Source of the DNA: Maricaulis sp047308265
GTDB taxonomy: Bacteria > Pseudomonadota > Alphaproteobacteria > Caulobacterales > Maricaulaceae
Assembly: GCF_047308265.1 (NCBI RefSeq)
Contig: NZ_JBKQWY010000005.1
Location: 248,001 to 312,000 of the forward strand
Reading direction: 5' to 3'
DNA: 64,000 bases
Position numbers and translations under genes: made by a program
Part shown: positions 53,114 through 62,855 of the stretch, piece after piece
Layout: each line of letters starts with the position of its first letter
Position numbering within the stretch: position 1 is the stretch's first letter
Notes under the pieces: generated by a model
The model's input: only the letters and a program-made list of their open reading frames with translations
What the model was told of the DNA's origin: nothing
Databases searched by the model: none

Positions 53114-54210
53114 ACTACAGCTCCACGCATCAGGCCGTTGACGGCCTTGGCAAAGGTCTCTGCCGCATCAGGACGTCCCAGCGACCGGGCAGCGCGGGCG
53201 CGCTCGGCGAGATCATCCGGATCGGACAGGCGGGTTTCCAGAAGTTCGGCCACAGCATCCACCGTGAACCGGGCTTCCGGCAGGCAATCCGCCGCCAGCG
53301 CCTGGACCAGGCCCTCGGCATTGGCGCTCTGGTGGTCATCCGTGGCGATACCGAGCGGGCAGAACAGGGCCGGACGCCCCACACCCGCAATCTCGGAGAC
53401 GGACGAGGCCCCGGCCCGTGAGATCACAAAATGCGCATCCGCATACAAATCCCCTACCTTCTCGAAGAAGGGTTCACACACGGCCCGCACACCGGCCTCG
53501 CTATAGATTTCCCGCGCCATGGGGAGGGATTCCTCACGGGTCTGTTGGACGACATCAAGGCGAGAACGCAGCGATTCCGGGAGTTTTGCGACCGCTTGCG
53601 GCACGGTTTCAGACAGGAGGCGGGCGCCCAGAGATCCACCCAGCACCAGAAGACGCACAGCCTCGCCTGTTGCAGGCGGTGTGTATCCTGTCTGCCGGGC
53701 CTCCACGATGGGTGCGCGCAGAGGATTGCCGGTGACCAGGCGTTTGGCCTTGTCGGACACTCGGTCGAGACGATCAAAACCGGACGCCACGAAGGCGGCC
53801 TGCCCGGCAAAGACCCGGTTCACCCGGCCCAGCACGGCGTTTTGTTCGTGGATGGCAAAGGGAATACGCATGGATTGCGCCGCCGCCAGGGCCGGAAAGG
53901 CCGGATATCCGCCAAATCCAGCCACGACATCGGGACGCCAGTCCATCATGATCTTGCGGGTCTGGGCGACACCACCGGTCAATTCGAGGGCCGCCTTGAC
54001 CAGTTTGATCGGATTTTTTGTCGACGGGCTCGCCGCCCGGATCACATCCACGGCCACAGCAGGAAAGCCGTCCGTATGGCGCTGGCCCCGCGCATCGGTG
54101 ATCAGACGCACCTCCCAGCCCAGTGCGATAAGCGTCTCAGCGGTGGCCCGGGCGGGAAACAAATGCCCGCCAGTGCCTCCGGCAGCAATTAAACAACGGC
54201 GTGGTGTCAT
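53110..54210 (-). CDS. murG: UDP-GlcNAc transferase MurG (lipid II synthesis)
   Basis: MurG converts lipid I to lipid II at the inner face of the membrane. The 366-aa GT-B protein has the G-loops IAAGGTGGHLFPARA and LVLGGSLGARLLSE, VVAGFGGYPAFPALAAA and the donor-site region VISRAGASSVSEIAGVGRPAL. It follows ftsW after 4 nt and overlaps murC by 4 nt. Confidence 0.97.
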   Translation of the reverse strand: MTPRRCLIAAGGTGGHLFPARATAETLIALGWEVRLITDARGQRHTDGFPAVAVDVIRAASPSTKNPIKLVKAALELTGGVAQTRKIMMDWRPDVVAGFGGYPAFPALAAAQSMRIPFAIHEQNAVLGRVNRVFAGQAAFVASGFDRLDRVSDKAKRLVTGNPLRAPIVEARQTGYTPPATGEAVRLLVLGGSLGARLLSETVPQAVAKLPESLRSRLDVVQQTREESLPMAREIYSEAGVRAVCEPFFEKVGDLYADAHFVISRAGASSVSEIAGVGRPALFCPLGIATDDHQSANAEGLVQALAADCLPEARFTVDAVAELLETRLSDPDDLAERARAARSLGRPDAAETFAKAVNGLMRGAVV

Positions 54211-54214
54211 AAGG

Positions 54215-55327
54215 TCAAACTGCGGAATAAGCGCCGGGACGGCGTTGGGTGAAGGCGAGCATCAGACCAGCCCCGAACGCCAGAGCCAACATGGACGACC
54301 CGCCATAGGAAACGAATGGCAAAGTCATGCCCTTTGGCGGGATCAGGTGCAAGTTCACGGCGATGTTGATCAGCGCTTGCAACCCGAATTGCAGGGCCAG
54401 TCCGGAGACGGCCAGCTGTACAAAATGATCATTGAGCCGCATGGCCTGGGTCCAGGCGCGCGCCAGCAGGATAGAAAACAGCCCGATAATGGAGAGCGAG
54501 GCGAGCAGTCCAAACTCTTCGGCCGCAACCGAGAAGATGAAATCCGTGTGTGCGTCGGGCAAGACATGTTTCACCTCACCCTCGCCCGGGCCGACACCCG
54601 CAATCCCGCCGCGCGAAATGGCCTCCACCGCGCGATCAGTCTGGGTGGGCCCGTCGGAGGACGGATTGAAAAAGCCCTGCACACGGTCAGTGATGTGCGG
54701 AAATGTGAAATAGGCACCCACCGCGCCCACGATCGACACGCTGCCAAACCCCACGACCCACAGCCAGGGCAGGCCTGAGGCGAAAAATAGACCGCCAAAA
54801 CACGCCGTGATCAGCAAGGTTTGACCGAAATCAGGCTGGCGCATCAGCAAGATCACACAGACCAGATAAACCAGTACCGCGATGAGCCGTCCGGGAACAG
54901 GGGCCCCGCGCTTTTCCTCCGCCAGCAACCAGGCAAACGTGACGATCAGACCCGGTTTGAGGAATTCCGATGGCTGAAGGCCAAAACTGCCCAGGCGAAC
55001 CCAGCGTGTCGCCCCCTTCACCTCATACCCGATGAACGGCAAGAGGATCATCACCACCAGTGCGCCCAGCATGGCCAGCATGGCCAGACGCCGCGCATCC
55101 TTCACACTCAGCGCCGAAAGCCCCAAAACGACGAGGACGGACAATCCGGCAAACAGGCTCTGACGGTAGAGGAAATAGAAGGGGTCACTCAGGTTCAAAC
55201 GATCAGCTGCCGCCGGACTGGCCGCCATGGCCAGGATCAGACCGGTCGCGATCAGCGCCAGCACCACAAACATCAAGGTCCGGTCCACACCGCGCCACCA
55301 AAGTGTCATGCGACGAACAGGTGTCAT
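54215..55327 (-). CDS. ftsW: FtsW, SEDS-family septal glycosyltransferase
   Basis: FtsW polymerises lipid II at the septum with FtsI. From the ATG at 55327 it is 370 aa with ten hydrophobic segments. Signatures are GATRWVRLGSFGLQPSEFLK, MRQPDFGQTLL, the extracellular loop with AHTDFIFSVAAEEFGL and the final PFVSYGGSSML. The start overlaps the murD stop by 4 nt. The frame open to 55345 is inside murD. Confidence 0.96.
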   Translation of the reverse strand: MTPVRRMTLWWRGVDRTLMFVVLALIATGLILAMAASPAAADRLNLSDPFYFLYRQSLFAGLSVLVVLGLSALSVKDARRLAMLAMLGALVVMILLPFIGYEVKGATRWVRLGSFGLQPSEFLKPGLIVTFAWLLAEEKRGAPVPGRLIAVLVYLVCVILLMRQPDFGQTLLITACFGGLFFASGLPWLWVVGFGSVSIVGAVGAYFTFPHITDRVQGFFNPSSDGPTQTDRAVEAISRGGIAGVGPGEGEVKHVLPDAHTDFIFSVAAEEFGLLASLSIIGLFSILLARAWTQAMRLNDHFVQLAVSGLALQFGLQALINIAVNLHLIPPKGMTLPFVSYGGSSMLALAFGAGLMLAFTQRRPGAYSAV

Positions 55328-56739
55328 GCGGGTTCTCCCTGCCATGCAGCCAAGCGGTTGTGGACCGCTGTCCGGAATGCGTCACCGCGCGCTTCAAAAC
55401 TCGAGTATTGATCAAAACTCGCCGCAGCCGGTGACAGGAGCACAACTCCGCCCTCGCCATCGGCCCGCGCGGCGGCGATGGCCTTGTCGAGCGCCTCATC
55501 CAACGTGGCACTGATATCCGCCTCGACCCGCCCGATCAGGGCTGTCGCGAAACTCGGGCCGGCTTCACCGAACAGGAAGGCCTGTTGCACCCCGTCCAGA
55601 TGATCCAGCGTGCTCTCCAAACCATCTGTTTTCGCCTGTCCGCCCGCCAGCCAATAGATGCGCGGATAACAGGTCAGAGCCTGAACAGCTGCCTCGCCAT
55701 TGGTCGCCTTGCTGTCATTGACAAAGACCACACCATCGCGTTCGCCGACACGTTCCTGACGGTGGGCCAGACCGGGAAAGGTTTTCATGGCCGCCACAGC
55801 CGTCTGCGGGCTCAGGCCCAGATGTCGCACGACTGCCAGAGCCGCTGCGGCGTTTTGGGCGTTATGCCGACCGGGCAGAGCGGGTGCATCCTCGAGCGTC
55901 ATAACGGGCTGGGATACGCCGCCCATGGCATCATAGAGCGTGCCGGAGAGTGCGTAGACGCCATGGCTGAACACCCGTCCGGACGCGATCGGGGTCACCC
56001 AGTCACGGGCTCTCGACCGGGTAAGCCCGGTCATCATCGCCTGGCAGTGCGGATCATCGACACCGATCACCGCCTTGCCGGTGGTGGATTGCATCGAGAA
56101 GATCCGGGCCTTCGCTGCCGCATAACCTTCAAAACCACCATGACGATCGAGATGATCCGGCGACAGATTGAGACAGACCGCAACATCACAGGCCAGGGTG
56201 TGGGTCAGATCGAGCTGATAGGACGACAATTCGATCACATAAACCGTGCCTGGGCGGGGCGGATCCAGCGAGAGGATGGCGGTCCCGATATTGCCGCCGA
56301 CCTGAACCCGTCGACCCGCTTCGGCCAGGATATGTGCAACCAGGGCAGTGGTCGTCGACTTGCCATTGGTGCCGGTAATGCCGACAATTTGCGGACGTTT
56401 CTTCTCCGGCAAGGCCGCGATGGCCTGGGCGAAGAGTTCCGTGTCTCCGATGACCGGAATATCCACTGCCCGTGCCAGTTCGACAACGGGATGTGGCGCA
56501 GGATGGGTCAGCGGCACGCCCGGCGACAGGATCAGGGCGGAGATATCACCCCAATCCCGGCGCCGCAGATCGACCAGTGTGAGCCCGGCCTGTTCCGCTG
56601 CAGACCGTCCTGCTGCACCATCATCCCAGGCAATCACATCGGCGCCGGACGCCTGCAAGGCCCGGGCGGTCGCGATGCCGGTCCGTCCCAGACCGAAAAT
56701 CGCCACCCGACGTCCTTCATATCCTGGGATACGGATCAT
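55324..56739 (-). CDS. murD: UDP-N-acetylmuramoyl-L-alanine--D-glutamate ligase MurD
   Basis: MurD adds D-Glu to the growing stem peptide. The 471-aa protein has VAIFGLGRTGIATARAL, the P-loop GITGTNGKSTTTALV, LNLSPDHLDRHGGFEGYAAAK and FVNDSKATNGEAAVQAL. It follows mraY after 7 nt and overlaps ftsW by 4 nt. Length is typical. Confidence 0.96.
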   Translation of the reverse strand: MIRIPGYEGRRVAIFGLGRTGIATARALQASGADVIAWDDGAAGRSAAEQAGLTLVDLRRRDWGDISALILSPGVPLTHPAPHPVVELARAVDIPVIGDTELFAQAIAALPEKKRPQIVGITGTNGKSTTTALVAHILAEAGRRVQVGGNIGTAILSLDPPRPGTVYVIELSSYQLDLTHTLACDVAVCLNLSPDHLDRHGGFEGYAAAKARIFSMQSTTGKAVIGVDDPHCQAMMTGLTRSRARDWVTPIASGRVFSHGVYALSGTLYDAMGGVSQPVMTLEDAPALPGRHNAQNAAAALAVVRHLGLSPQTAVAAMKTFPGLAHRQERVGERDGVVFVNDSKATNGEAAVQALTCYPRIYWLAGGQAKTDGLESTLDHLDGVQQAFLFGEAGPSFATALIGRVEADISATLDEALDKAIAAARADGEGGVVLLSPAAASFDQYSSFEARGDAFRTAVHNRLAAWQGEPA

Positions 56740-56746
56740 GCGGGTC

Positions 56747-57850
56747 CTATCTCAGCTTCAGTGTGGCAAGGCCGATCAGTGCAAGCACCACAGCGATGAT
56801 CCAGAAACGGATCACGATCGTGGGTTCGGCCCAGCCCTTCTTTTCGAAATGGTGGTGGATCGGCGCCATGCGGAAGACGCGCTTGCCGGTGAGTTTGAAA
56901 CTGGCCACCTGGACCATCACCGAGACGGCTTCCAGCACGAATAATCCACCCACAATGCCCAGAACGATCTCGTGCTTGATGGAGACCGCGATCGCACCGA
57001 GCGCTCCGCCCAGAGAAAGGGAGCCGGTATCCCCCATGAAAATCATGGCGGGCGGCGCATTCCACCACAGGAAGCCCAGCCCAGCACCGATGAGCGCCGC
57101 ACAGAACACAAGCAGCTCCCCGGTCCCCGGCGTGTAGTGGATCTGGAGATATTCGGTGAAATCGACCCGCCCGACCACATAGGCGATCACGCCAAAGGTC
57201 GCGGCAGCGATCATGACCGGCACAATCGCCAGTCCATCAAGCCCGTCTGTCAGGTTGACGGCATTGCCGGCCCCGACAATGACCAGACAGCCAAAGATGT
57301 AGAAGAGCGGACCCAGATTCAGCAGAAGATCCTTGAAGAAGGGGAAGGCCAAAGACGTGTCGACGCCCGGCTCGACCCCGTAGGACCGAGCCGCATGGGT
57401 CGACCAGACCACGGCAATCAGGGCAATGCCGAACTCGCCCATCAGCTTGATCTTGCCGCCCAGTCCGTCCGTCGTCTGCTTGGTCACCTTGCGGTAGTCA
57501 TCGATGAAACCGATGGCGCCATAACCCGCCGTCACGAACATGACGATCCAGATATAGGTATTGCTCAGATCCCCCCAGAGCAGGGTGCCGACACTGACGC
57601 CCAGCAAGATCATGAAACCGCCCATCGTCGGCGTTCCGGCCTTGCTGATAATGTGGCTTTCGGGACCATCGGCGCGGATCGGCTGCCCCTTGCCCTGTTT
57701 GCGACGCAGCCAGCCGATCATGGGTTCACCAAACAGGAAAACCAGGACCAGGGCGGTCATCAAGGCACCGCCGGAGCGGAAGGAAATATATCGGAACAGA
57801 TTGGTGAGCTGCCACTCACCGAAAAAGGACTCAAGCAGGAGATACAACAT
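56747..57850 (-). CDS. mraY: Phospho-MurNAc-pentapeptide transferase MraY
   Basis: MraY transfers phospho-MurNAc-pentapeptide to undecaprenyl phosphate, making lipid I. The 367-aa protein has about ten membrane segments. Motifs are KAGTPTMGGFMIL, the Asp-rich GFIDDYRKV, NAVNLTDGLDGLAIVP, FMGDTGSLSLGGALG and FRMAPIHHHFEKKGW. It follows murF after 5 nt. Confidence 0.97.
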   Translation of the reverse strand: MLYLLLESFFGEWQLTNLFRYISFRSGGALMTALVLVFLFGEPMIGWLRRKQGKGQPIRADGPESHIISKAGTPTMGGFMILLGVSVGTLLWGDLSNTYIWIVMFVTAGYGAIGFIDDYRKVTKQTTDGLGGKIKLMGEFGIALIAVVWSTHAARSYGVEPGVDTSLAFPFFKDLLLNLGPLFYIFGCLVIVGAGNAVNLTDGLDGLAIVPVMIAAATFGVIAYVVGRVDFTEYLQIHYTPGTGELLVFCAALIGAGLGFLWWNAPPAMIFMGDTGSLSLGGALGAIAVSIKHEIVLGIVGGLFVLEAVSVMVQVASFKLTGKRVFRMAPIHHHFEKKGWAEPTIVIRFWIIAVVLALIGLATLKLR

Positions 57851-57855
57851 GCCGG

Positions 57856-59283
57856 TTAGGCCTCCGTCACAGTGAATGCGGATCCATCAGCCAAAACCGA
57901 GGCAATCTTGTGGAGACCGGATGCATTTGAGCCTTTCAGCATCACTACATCGCCCTCCCGGATCGCCGTTTTGATCTGCTCCAGCCCCTCGCCCGCATCA
58001 TGCGAATAGCCCGCTCGCAAGGCGTCCGGCAAGGCATCATATAACGCACGCATCAGCGCGCCACACGTGTACACCTGATCAATACCCGCTTCAGTAAGAG
58101 GCGCAACCAGATCAGCATGAAGTTGCGCACTTTTCGGGCCGAGCTCAAACATATCGCCCAGCATGGCAATCCGGCGTCCACCCGGACCGGGCGCAACGGA
58201 TCCCAGCGCGGAAATCGCTGCCCGCATGGAGACCGGATTGGCATTGTAGGAATCATCCAGCAGGGTGAACGCGCCCTTTCCAGGCAGGGTCACACGCACG
58301 GCTTGCCCGCGTCCGCGTTCCGCATCCACATCGGCCAGCGCATCCGCTACGTCACGCGCATCCAGACCCGCACCCGCACATGCGGCAAAGATTGCGCCGG
58401 CATTCCACGCCCAGTGCGCGCCAGAAGCCGCCAGGCGAAAATCGATCTGCGCGCCCAGAACATCCACCCGGCCGCGCGATCCCTCCACGCCCGTTTCAAA
58501 ATCGAGAATCCGAACGGCGGCGTTCTTGCCCGTTCCGAAATCAAGCATGAACGCCGCGACCGACTGGCGGATATGTGACGCAAGACGCGGCGCGAGTTCG
58601 TCATCGGAAGGATAGATCGCCACGCCATCCTGTTCGAGACCTTCGAAAATCTCCGACTTGGCATCGGCGATAGCCTCGATCGATCCCAGATTTTCCAAAT
58701 GAGCCGGTGCAATCCGGGTGATCAGCGCCACATGTGGTTTGACGAGGTCGGACAAATCCCGGATCTCGCCGGCATGGTTCATGCCCATTTCGAACACGGC
58801 CCGCTGGGTCTCGCGCGGCATGCGCGCCAGGGTCAGCGGCACACCCCAATGATTATTGTAGGACTTCACACTCCAGTGAGCCGGACCATGGGCCCGAAAC
58901 ACCGCCGCGATCGCTTCCTTCACACTGGTCTTGCCCACACTCCCTGTCACAGCCACACGAATAGCGTCGCTGCGACTGCGCGCTGCCGCGGCCAGAAGGC
59001 GCAAACCATCCAGTGTATCGGTGACCTGCAGATGGGGCTCGGGTCCACAATCACCACGACTGACCAGGCTGGCAGTCGCGCCACGCGCCTTGGCGTCCAC
59101 AACAAAATCATGCCCGTCACGCACATCCTGGAGCGCCACGAACAGATCACCGGGCTGGATGGTGCGCGTATCAATCGAAATTCCTGTGACGGCCCAGTCT
59201 GTCGGACCGATCAACTGACCGCCCGTCGCGGCCAGAGCTTCCATGGCTGTCCAGAGCGGCACACCGGCAGGCTTAAAGGACAT
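57856..59283 (-). CDS. murF: UDP-MurNAc-tripeptide--D-Ala-D-Ala ligase MurF
   Basis: MurF adds D-Ala-D-Ala, completing the pentapeptide. From the ATG at 59283 it is 475 aa. It shows SIDTRTIQPGDLFVAL, the P-loop VTGSVGKTSVKEAIA, SYNNHWGVPLTLA, EMGMNHAGEIRDL and LLDDSYNANPVSMRAAI. The start overlaps murE by 11 nt; the frame open to 59373 lies in murE. Confidence 0.96.
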   Translation of the reverse strand: MSFKPAGVPLWTAMEALAATGGQLIGPTDWAVTGISIDTRTIQPGDLFVALQDVRDGHDFVVDAKARGATASLVSRGDCGPEPHLQVTDTLDGLRLLAAAARSRSDAIRVAVTGSVGKTSVKEAIAAVFRAHGPAHWSVKSYNNHWGVPLTLARMPRETQRAVFEMGMNHAGEIRDLSDLVKPHVALITRIAPAHLENLGSIEAIADAKSEIFEGLEQDGVAIYPSDDELAPRLASHIRQSVAAFMLDFGTGKNAAVRILDFETGVEGSRGRVDVLGAQIDFRLAASGAHWAWNAGAIFAACAGAGLDARDVADALADVDAERGRGQAVRVTLPGKGAFTLLDDSYNANPVSMRAAISALGSVAPGPGGRRIAMLGDMFELGPKSAQLHADLVAPLTEAGIDQVYTCGALMRALYDALPDALRAGYSHDAGEGLEQIKTAIREGDVVMLKGSNASGLHKIASVLADGSAFTVTEA

Positions 59284-60730
59284 GACTGCCCTCCCTGAGA
59301 TGCAGGGCCTTGCGGCCCTCCTCACGATCATCAAAGGGATGCACCACACCGGCCACCGTCTGACCCGTTTCATGTCCCTTGCCCGCGATCAATAGGCAGT
59401 CCCCGGCCCGCAGGAGATCGACACCACGAGCGATTGCAGTCGTTCGGTCCGCGATTTCCTCGGCTCCGGGACACCCTTCCAGTACGGCCTGGCGGATGAG
59501 AGCCGGGTTTTCGGAACGGGGATTGTCATCCGTCACAATGGTGATGTCGGCTTCGCGTGCGGCGATCTCGCCCATCAGCCGGCGTTTGGACGCATCCCGA
59601 TCCCCACCGCAGCCGAAGACAACGATCACCCGGCCCTGTGTATGAGGACGGGCGGCTCGAAGCAGCTTGTCCAGGCCGTCGGGGGTATGCGCATAATCCA
59701 CCAGTACGGGGGCCCTGTCGGCCGTCTCTCCGACTTTCTCAAGACGGCCCGCCACGCCGGTCAGACGGGGCAAGCTGTCCAGGATGACGTCCTGCGAAAT
59801 GCCACTGGCCCAGGCCATGGCCGCCGCGCACAAGGCATTGAGAACCTGAAACTCTCCGACCAGCGGGATATCAATCCGGAAATCCTGTCCACGCCATGAG
59901 AAGGCGACATCCTGGCTGGCCGGGCGCGGTGTGATCTCGTGGATCTGAAGATCCTGCCCCCGCCAGCCCAGGGTGAAGACAATATGACCCGTCTCACGGG
60001 AAAGCTCGGCCATGCGTTCACCCCATGGCGAGTCGATATTGATGACCGACGGACAGCCCTTGGGCAGTCGCTCGGTAAACAACCGGGCCTTCGCATTGAA
60101 GTAATCGTCGAAGTCGGGGTGATAATCGAGATGGTCCTGGGTGAGATTGGTAAACGCTGCCAGGCTGAGCGTAACGCTCTCCATCCGGCGCTGTTTGAGA
60201 CCATGGCTCGACGCTTCCATCGCCAGATGGGTCACACCCTCGCGGGCCAGGCGGTCCAGCGCCTTGTGCAGAGCCACGCTATCGGGCGTTGTGTACCCTG
60301 TTGTCTCGACACTCTGACCGCGCGCGACACCCAAAGTGCCCAGACTGGCCGCATCAAACCCGGCCGCATGCCAGATCTGACGCAGGAATTCGACGGTCGA
60401 TGATTTGCCGTTCGTGCCCGTAATGGCCACCACATGACCCGGCTGCTTCGGATAGAAATTCGCGGCTAGGCGCGCCAGTTCGGCCGGGGCATCCTCGGCC
60501 ACAAGCACCGGGACCGGACAATCGGGCACGGGCGCATCCGTCAGGATCGCGGCAGCGCCCGCTTCGACCGCCTGGGCGATAAAGCGCCGACCATGCACCG
60601 CCACACCCGCCAGAGCCGCGAACACAAAGCCGGGTTCGACCTTGCGACTATCCAGGGTCAGACCTGTAATTTCGAGGGTCTCCTTGCCCGCGGGCACGGC
60701 CTGTGGTTGGAGGAGGTCAGCCAGTTTCAC
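59273..60730 (-). CDS. murE: UDP-MurNAc-dipeptide--meso-DAP ligase MurE
   Basis: MurE adds the third amino acid of the stem. The 485-aa protein has LTLDSRKVEPGFVFAALAG, the P-loop AITGTNGKSSTVEFLRQ, MEASSHGLKQRR and VDYAHTPDGLDKLL. The specificity motif DNPRSENP shows that meso-diaminopimelate is used, i.e. A1-gamma peptidoglycan. The start overlaps ftsI by 4 nt. Confidence 0.97.
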   Translation of the reverse strand: MKLADLLQPQAVPAGKETLEITGLTLDSRKVEPGFVFAALAGVAVHGRRFIAQAVEAGAAAILTDAPVPDCPVPVLVAEDAPAELARLAANFYPKQPGHVVAITGTNGKSSTVEFLRQIWHAAGFDAASLGTLGVARGQSVETTGYTTPDSVALHKALDRLAREGVTHLAMEASSHGLKQRRMESVTLSLAAFTNLTQDHLDYHPDFDDYFNAKARLFTERLPKGCPSVINIDSPWGERMAELSRETGHIVFTLGWRGQDLQIHEITPRPASQDVAFSWRGQDFRIDIPLVGEFQVLNALCAAAMAWASGISQDVILDSLPRLTGVAGRLEKVGETADRAPVLVDYAHTPDGLDKLLRAARPHTQGRVIVVFGCGGDRDASKRRLMGEIAAREADITIVTDDNPRSENPALIRQAVLEGCPGAEEIADRTTAIARGVDLLRAGDCLLIAGKGHETGQTVAGVVHPFDDREEGRKALHLREGSHVL

Positions 60731-62490
60731 TCTTCGAACTCCGGCATCAAGGCCGCACGGATCATTTCCGCCCGGCCGGTCTGATCCACTTCACACCGCC
60801 CCACACCCAGAATGGGAGCGATACGACGAATGATTTCACCCGTTGCCGGAGCCGCCGTCCAGCCACCGGTCGCATATCCATAGGTGGATTCATTGCCATG
60901 GGGCTCATCCACCAGAACAAGAACGGCATATTGCGGGTCATCCGCAGGAAAGACCGCGGAGAAGGACGAGATCAACCGATTGCGGTCATACCCGCCCCGT
61001 CCCGGCTTTTCTGCTGTTCCGGTCTTGCCCGCCACACAATATCCAGGCGCAGCCGCATTTCGGCCCGTGCCGTCCATGACATTATCGCGCATCAACTGCA
61101 TCACATCGCTCGCCGTCTGTGACGACATGACCCGCGAGCCGGCAATACTCTCTCCAAACGCCACGGGCTGGAAAGTGGGCGGCACATAGACGCCGTCATT
61201 GGCGATGGCCGCGAAGGCCGCAATCGTCGCGATCGGGCTCACGGCAATGCCATGGCCATAGGAAATCGTAGCGGTTTCCGTCGGACCCCAGTTGGACGGC
61301 AGAATGGGAGACGCACTCTCTACCAGCTCCACGGGAGCAGCCTCCAGCAGCCGCAATTGACGCAGCCAATCCTCCTGAACCTCCCGCCCGGCCTCCAGCG
61401 CGATCCGGGACGTACCGATATTGGAGGAATGCGTGAAGATCTCCGACATCGTCAGCCAGCGGGACTGGGCATGGTAGTCGTGAATGACATGCCCGCCAAT
61501 CCGCAAGGGCTGAGTCGCATCATACCCGCTCTCGAGTGTCGCAGTGCCGTGCTCGAGCGCCATAGCCACGGTAAAGGCCTTGAAGGTCGACCCCATTTCA
61601 TATCGTGCCGCTGCGGCCCGGTTGGTGCGCCCGTTCTGGCTCGTATCCATGGGACGGTTGGGATCATAATCCGGCAGGGAGACCATGCCCACGATCTCGC
61701 CCGTACGCACATTCATCACCACGCCCACGGCCGCATCCGCCTCGAACTCGGCCATGGTGGCGCGCAGGACTTCATCCATGTGAAACTGCACACCCATATC
61801 GATGGACAGGGCGACAGGCCGCCCATCACCATGCGACAGGGCCGCATCAAACGCCCGCTCGGCTCCGGCCAGACCCGCCAGATCGCGATCTGTATACCCC
61901 ACCACGTGCGAGGCCAGACGACCGCGCGGATACACGCGTCGCGGCTCGTCCTGGAAATAGAGTCCCGGCATGCCCAGACCAAACACAGCCTGACGCTGGC
62001 GCGGGGTCAGATTGCGCCGCACCCACACAAAACGGCCACGTGCGGATAGACGCCGGGTTAGCGCCTCCACATCCACATTCGGCAAAACGGTGGCCAGGGC
62101 TTCAGCGGTCTCTGCGGCATCCCAGATCTGGCTCGGATCTGCCCACAAGGAGGGCGTCTCAAGCGTCGTTGCGAGAACCTGGCCGGTGCGATCATAAAGA
62201 TCCCCACGCGGCCCGGGGCCTTCCGCAATCTGGGCCTGGGCACCACTGCCATCCTCACCGGTGATCGCCAGCTCGACCGCCCGCACCGAGAGAATGCAGA
62301 ACGCCACAGCCAGAAAGAAGCCCATTATGCTCAGACGCCGACGCGCCTCCGCGAGGGCCCGACCTTCATCGCTTTCCACCCGCAGCAGGCTGGACACATC
62401 AGCGGGCGCCGCCTCAACAACCGGCGGCAGACTTCCTCCGCGTGTCTCGGTCGAGACACGTTTGCGACCGAAGGGCCAAAGCCCCCTCAT
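60727..62490 (-). CDS. ftsI: FtsI, septal penicillin-binding protein 3
   Basis: FtsI crosslinks septal peptidoglycan with FtsW. The 587-aa class B PBP has a basic cytoplasmic start, one membrane segment (about 54-72), a pedestal domain with PRGDLYDRTGQVLAT and YPRGRLASHVVGY, and the transpeptidase domain. Catalytic motifs are Ser301-Thr-Phe-Lys304 (GSTFKAF), Ser355-Ser-Asn (HSSNIG) and KTGTAEKPG. It overlaps ftsL and murE by 4 nt each. The N-terminal tail of about 50 residues is longer than in E. coli. Confidence 0.96.
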   Translation of the reverse strand: MRGLWPFGRKRVSTETRGGSLPPVVEAAPADVSSLLRVESDEGRALAEARRRLSIMGFFLAVAFCILSVRAVELAITGEDGSGAQAQIAEGPGPRGDLYDRTGQVLATTLETPSLWADPSQIWDAAETAEALATVLPNVDVEALTRRLSARGRFVWVRRNLTPRQRQAVFGLGMPGLYFQDEPRRVYPRGRLASHVVGYTDRDLAGLAGAERAFDAALSHGDGRPVALSIDMGVQFHMDEVLRATMAEFEADAAVGVVMNVRTGEIVGMVSLPDYDPNRPMDTSQNGRTNRAAAARYEMGSTFKAFTVAMALEHGTATLESGYDATQPLRIGGHVIHDYHAQSRWLTMSEIFTHSSNIGTSRIALEAGREVQEDWLRQLRLLEAAPVELVESASPILPSNWGPTETATISYGHGIAVSPIATIAAFAAIANDGVYVPPTFQPVAFGESIAGSRVMSSQTASDVMQLMRDNVMDGTGRNAAAPGYCVAGKTGTAEKPGRGGYDRNRLISSFSAVFPADDPQYAVLVLVDEPHGNESTYGYATGGWTAAPATGEIIRRIAPILGVGRCEVDQTGRAEMIRAALMPEFEE

Positions 62491-62855
62491 TGGGGACCTC
62501 CGCCCAGATCGCTGTCTCCTGAATCGCTCACAACCAGGAGACCTCCCGGACGCTCGACCTCGCGCGGCTCCTGGGCATCCATCAGCATGGGCAGATCAGA
62601 CAGGGCGACTTCACGGTTCGGGTCGAGCGGCTCGAAACCCAGATACCGACGCGCCAGAGCCCGCAGACGATCGGGCTCTTCCAGATGCGCAATCTCGACA
62701 GTCAGAACACTGATCTGGCGGCGTTCTTCGGCGAGCTCTGCCTGCAGATGTTCAAGCCGTTCCTGCGCGCCCTTCGCCTCGGTCTTGGCGAGATAAAGCG
62801 CAACAGCCAGCGAAACAGCGACAAGAAACGCGATTGCGTTCAACAGCCGGATCAT
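62487..62855 (-). CDS. ftsL: FtsL, divisome coiled-coil protein
   Basis: FtsL forms a coiled coil with FtsB and FtsQ and activates FtsWI. The 122-aa protein has one membrane segment (about 5-23), then a coiled coil (EAKGAQERLEHLQAELAEER) and a C-terminal part with RLRALARRYLGFEPL. Identity rests on topology and on its place between rsmH and ftsI, with 4-nt overlaps to both. Confidence 0.9.
   Translation of the reverse strand: MIRLLNAIAFLVAVSLAVALYLAKTEAKGAQERLEHLQAELAEERRQISVLTVEIAHLEEPDRLRALARRYLGFEPLDPNREVALSDLPMLMDAQEPREVERPGGLLVVSDSGDSDLGGGPQ

Noticed and set aside
51224..53506. A 760-aa open frame on the plus strand
   Set aside because: It runs opposite murB and murC, which have clear families and motifs; the product is Arg/His/Gln-rich with no domain. 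It is a shadow of GC-rich coding sequence.
53431..54778. Open frames of 253 and 419 aa on the plus strand
   Set aside because: They are opposite murG and ftsW and have shadow-type composition.
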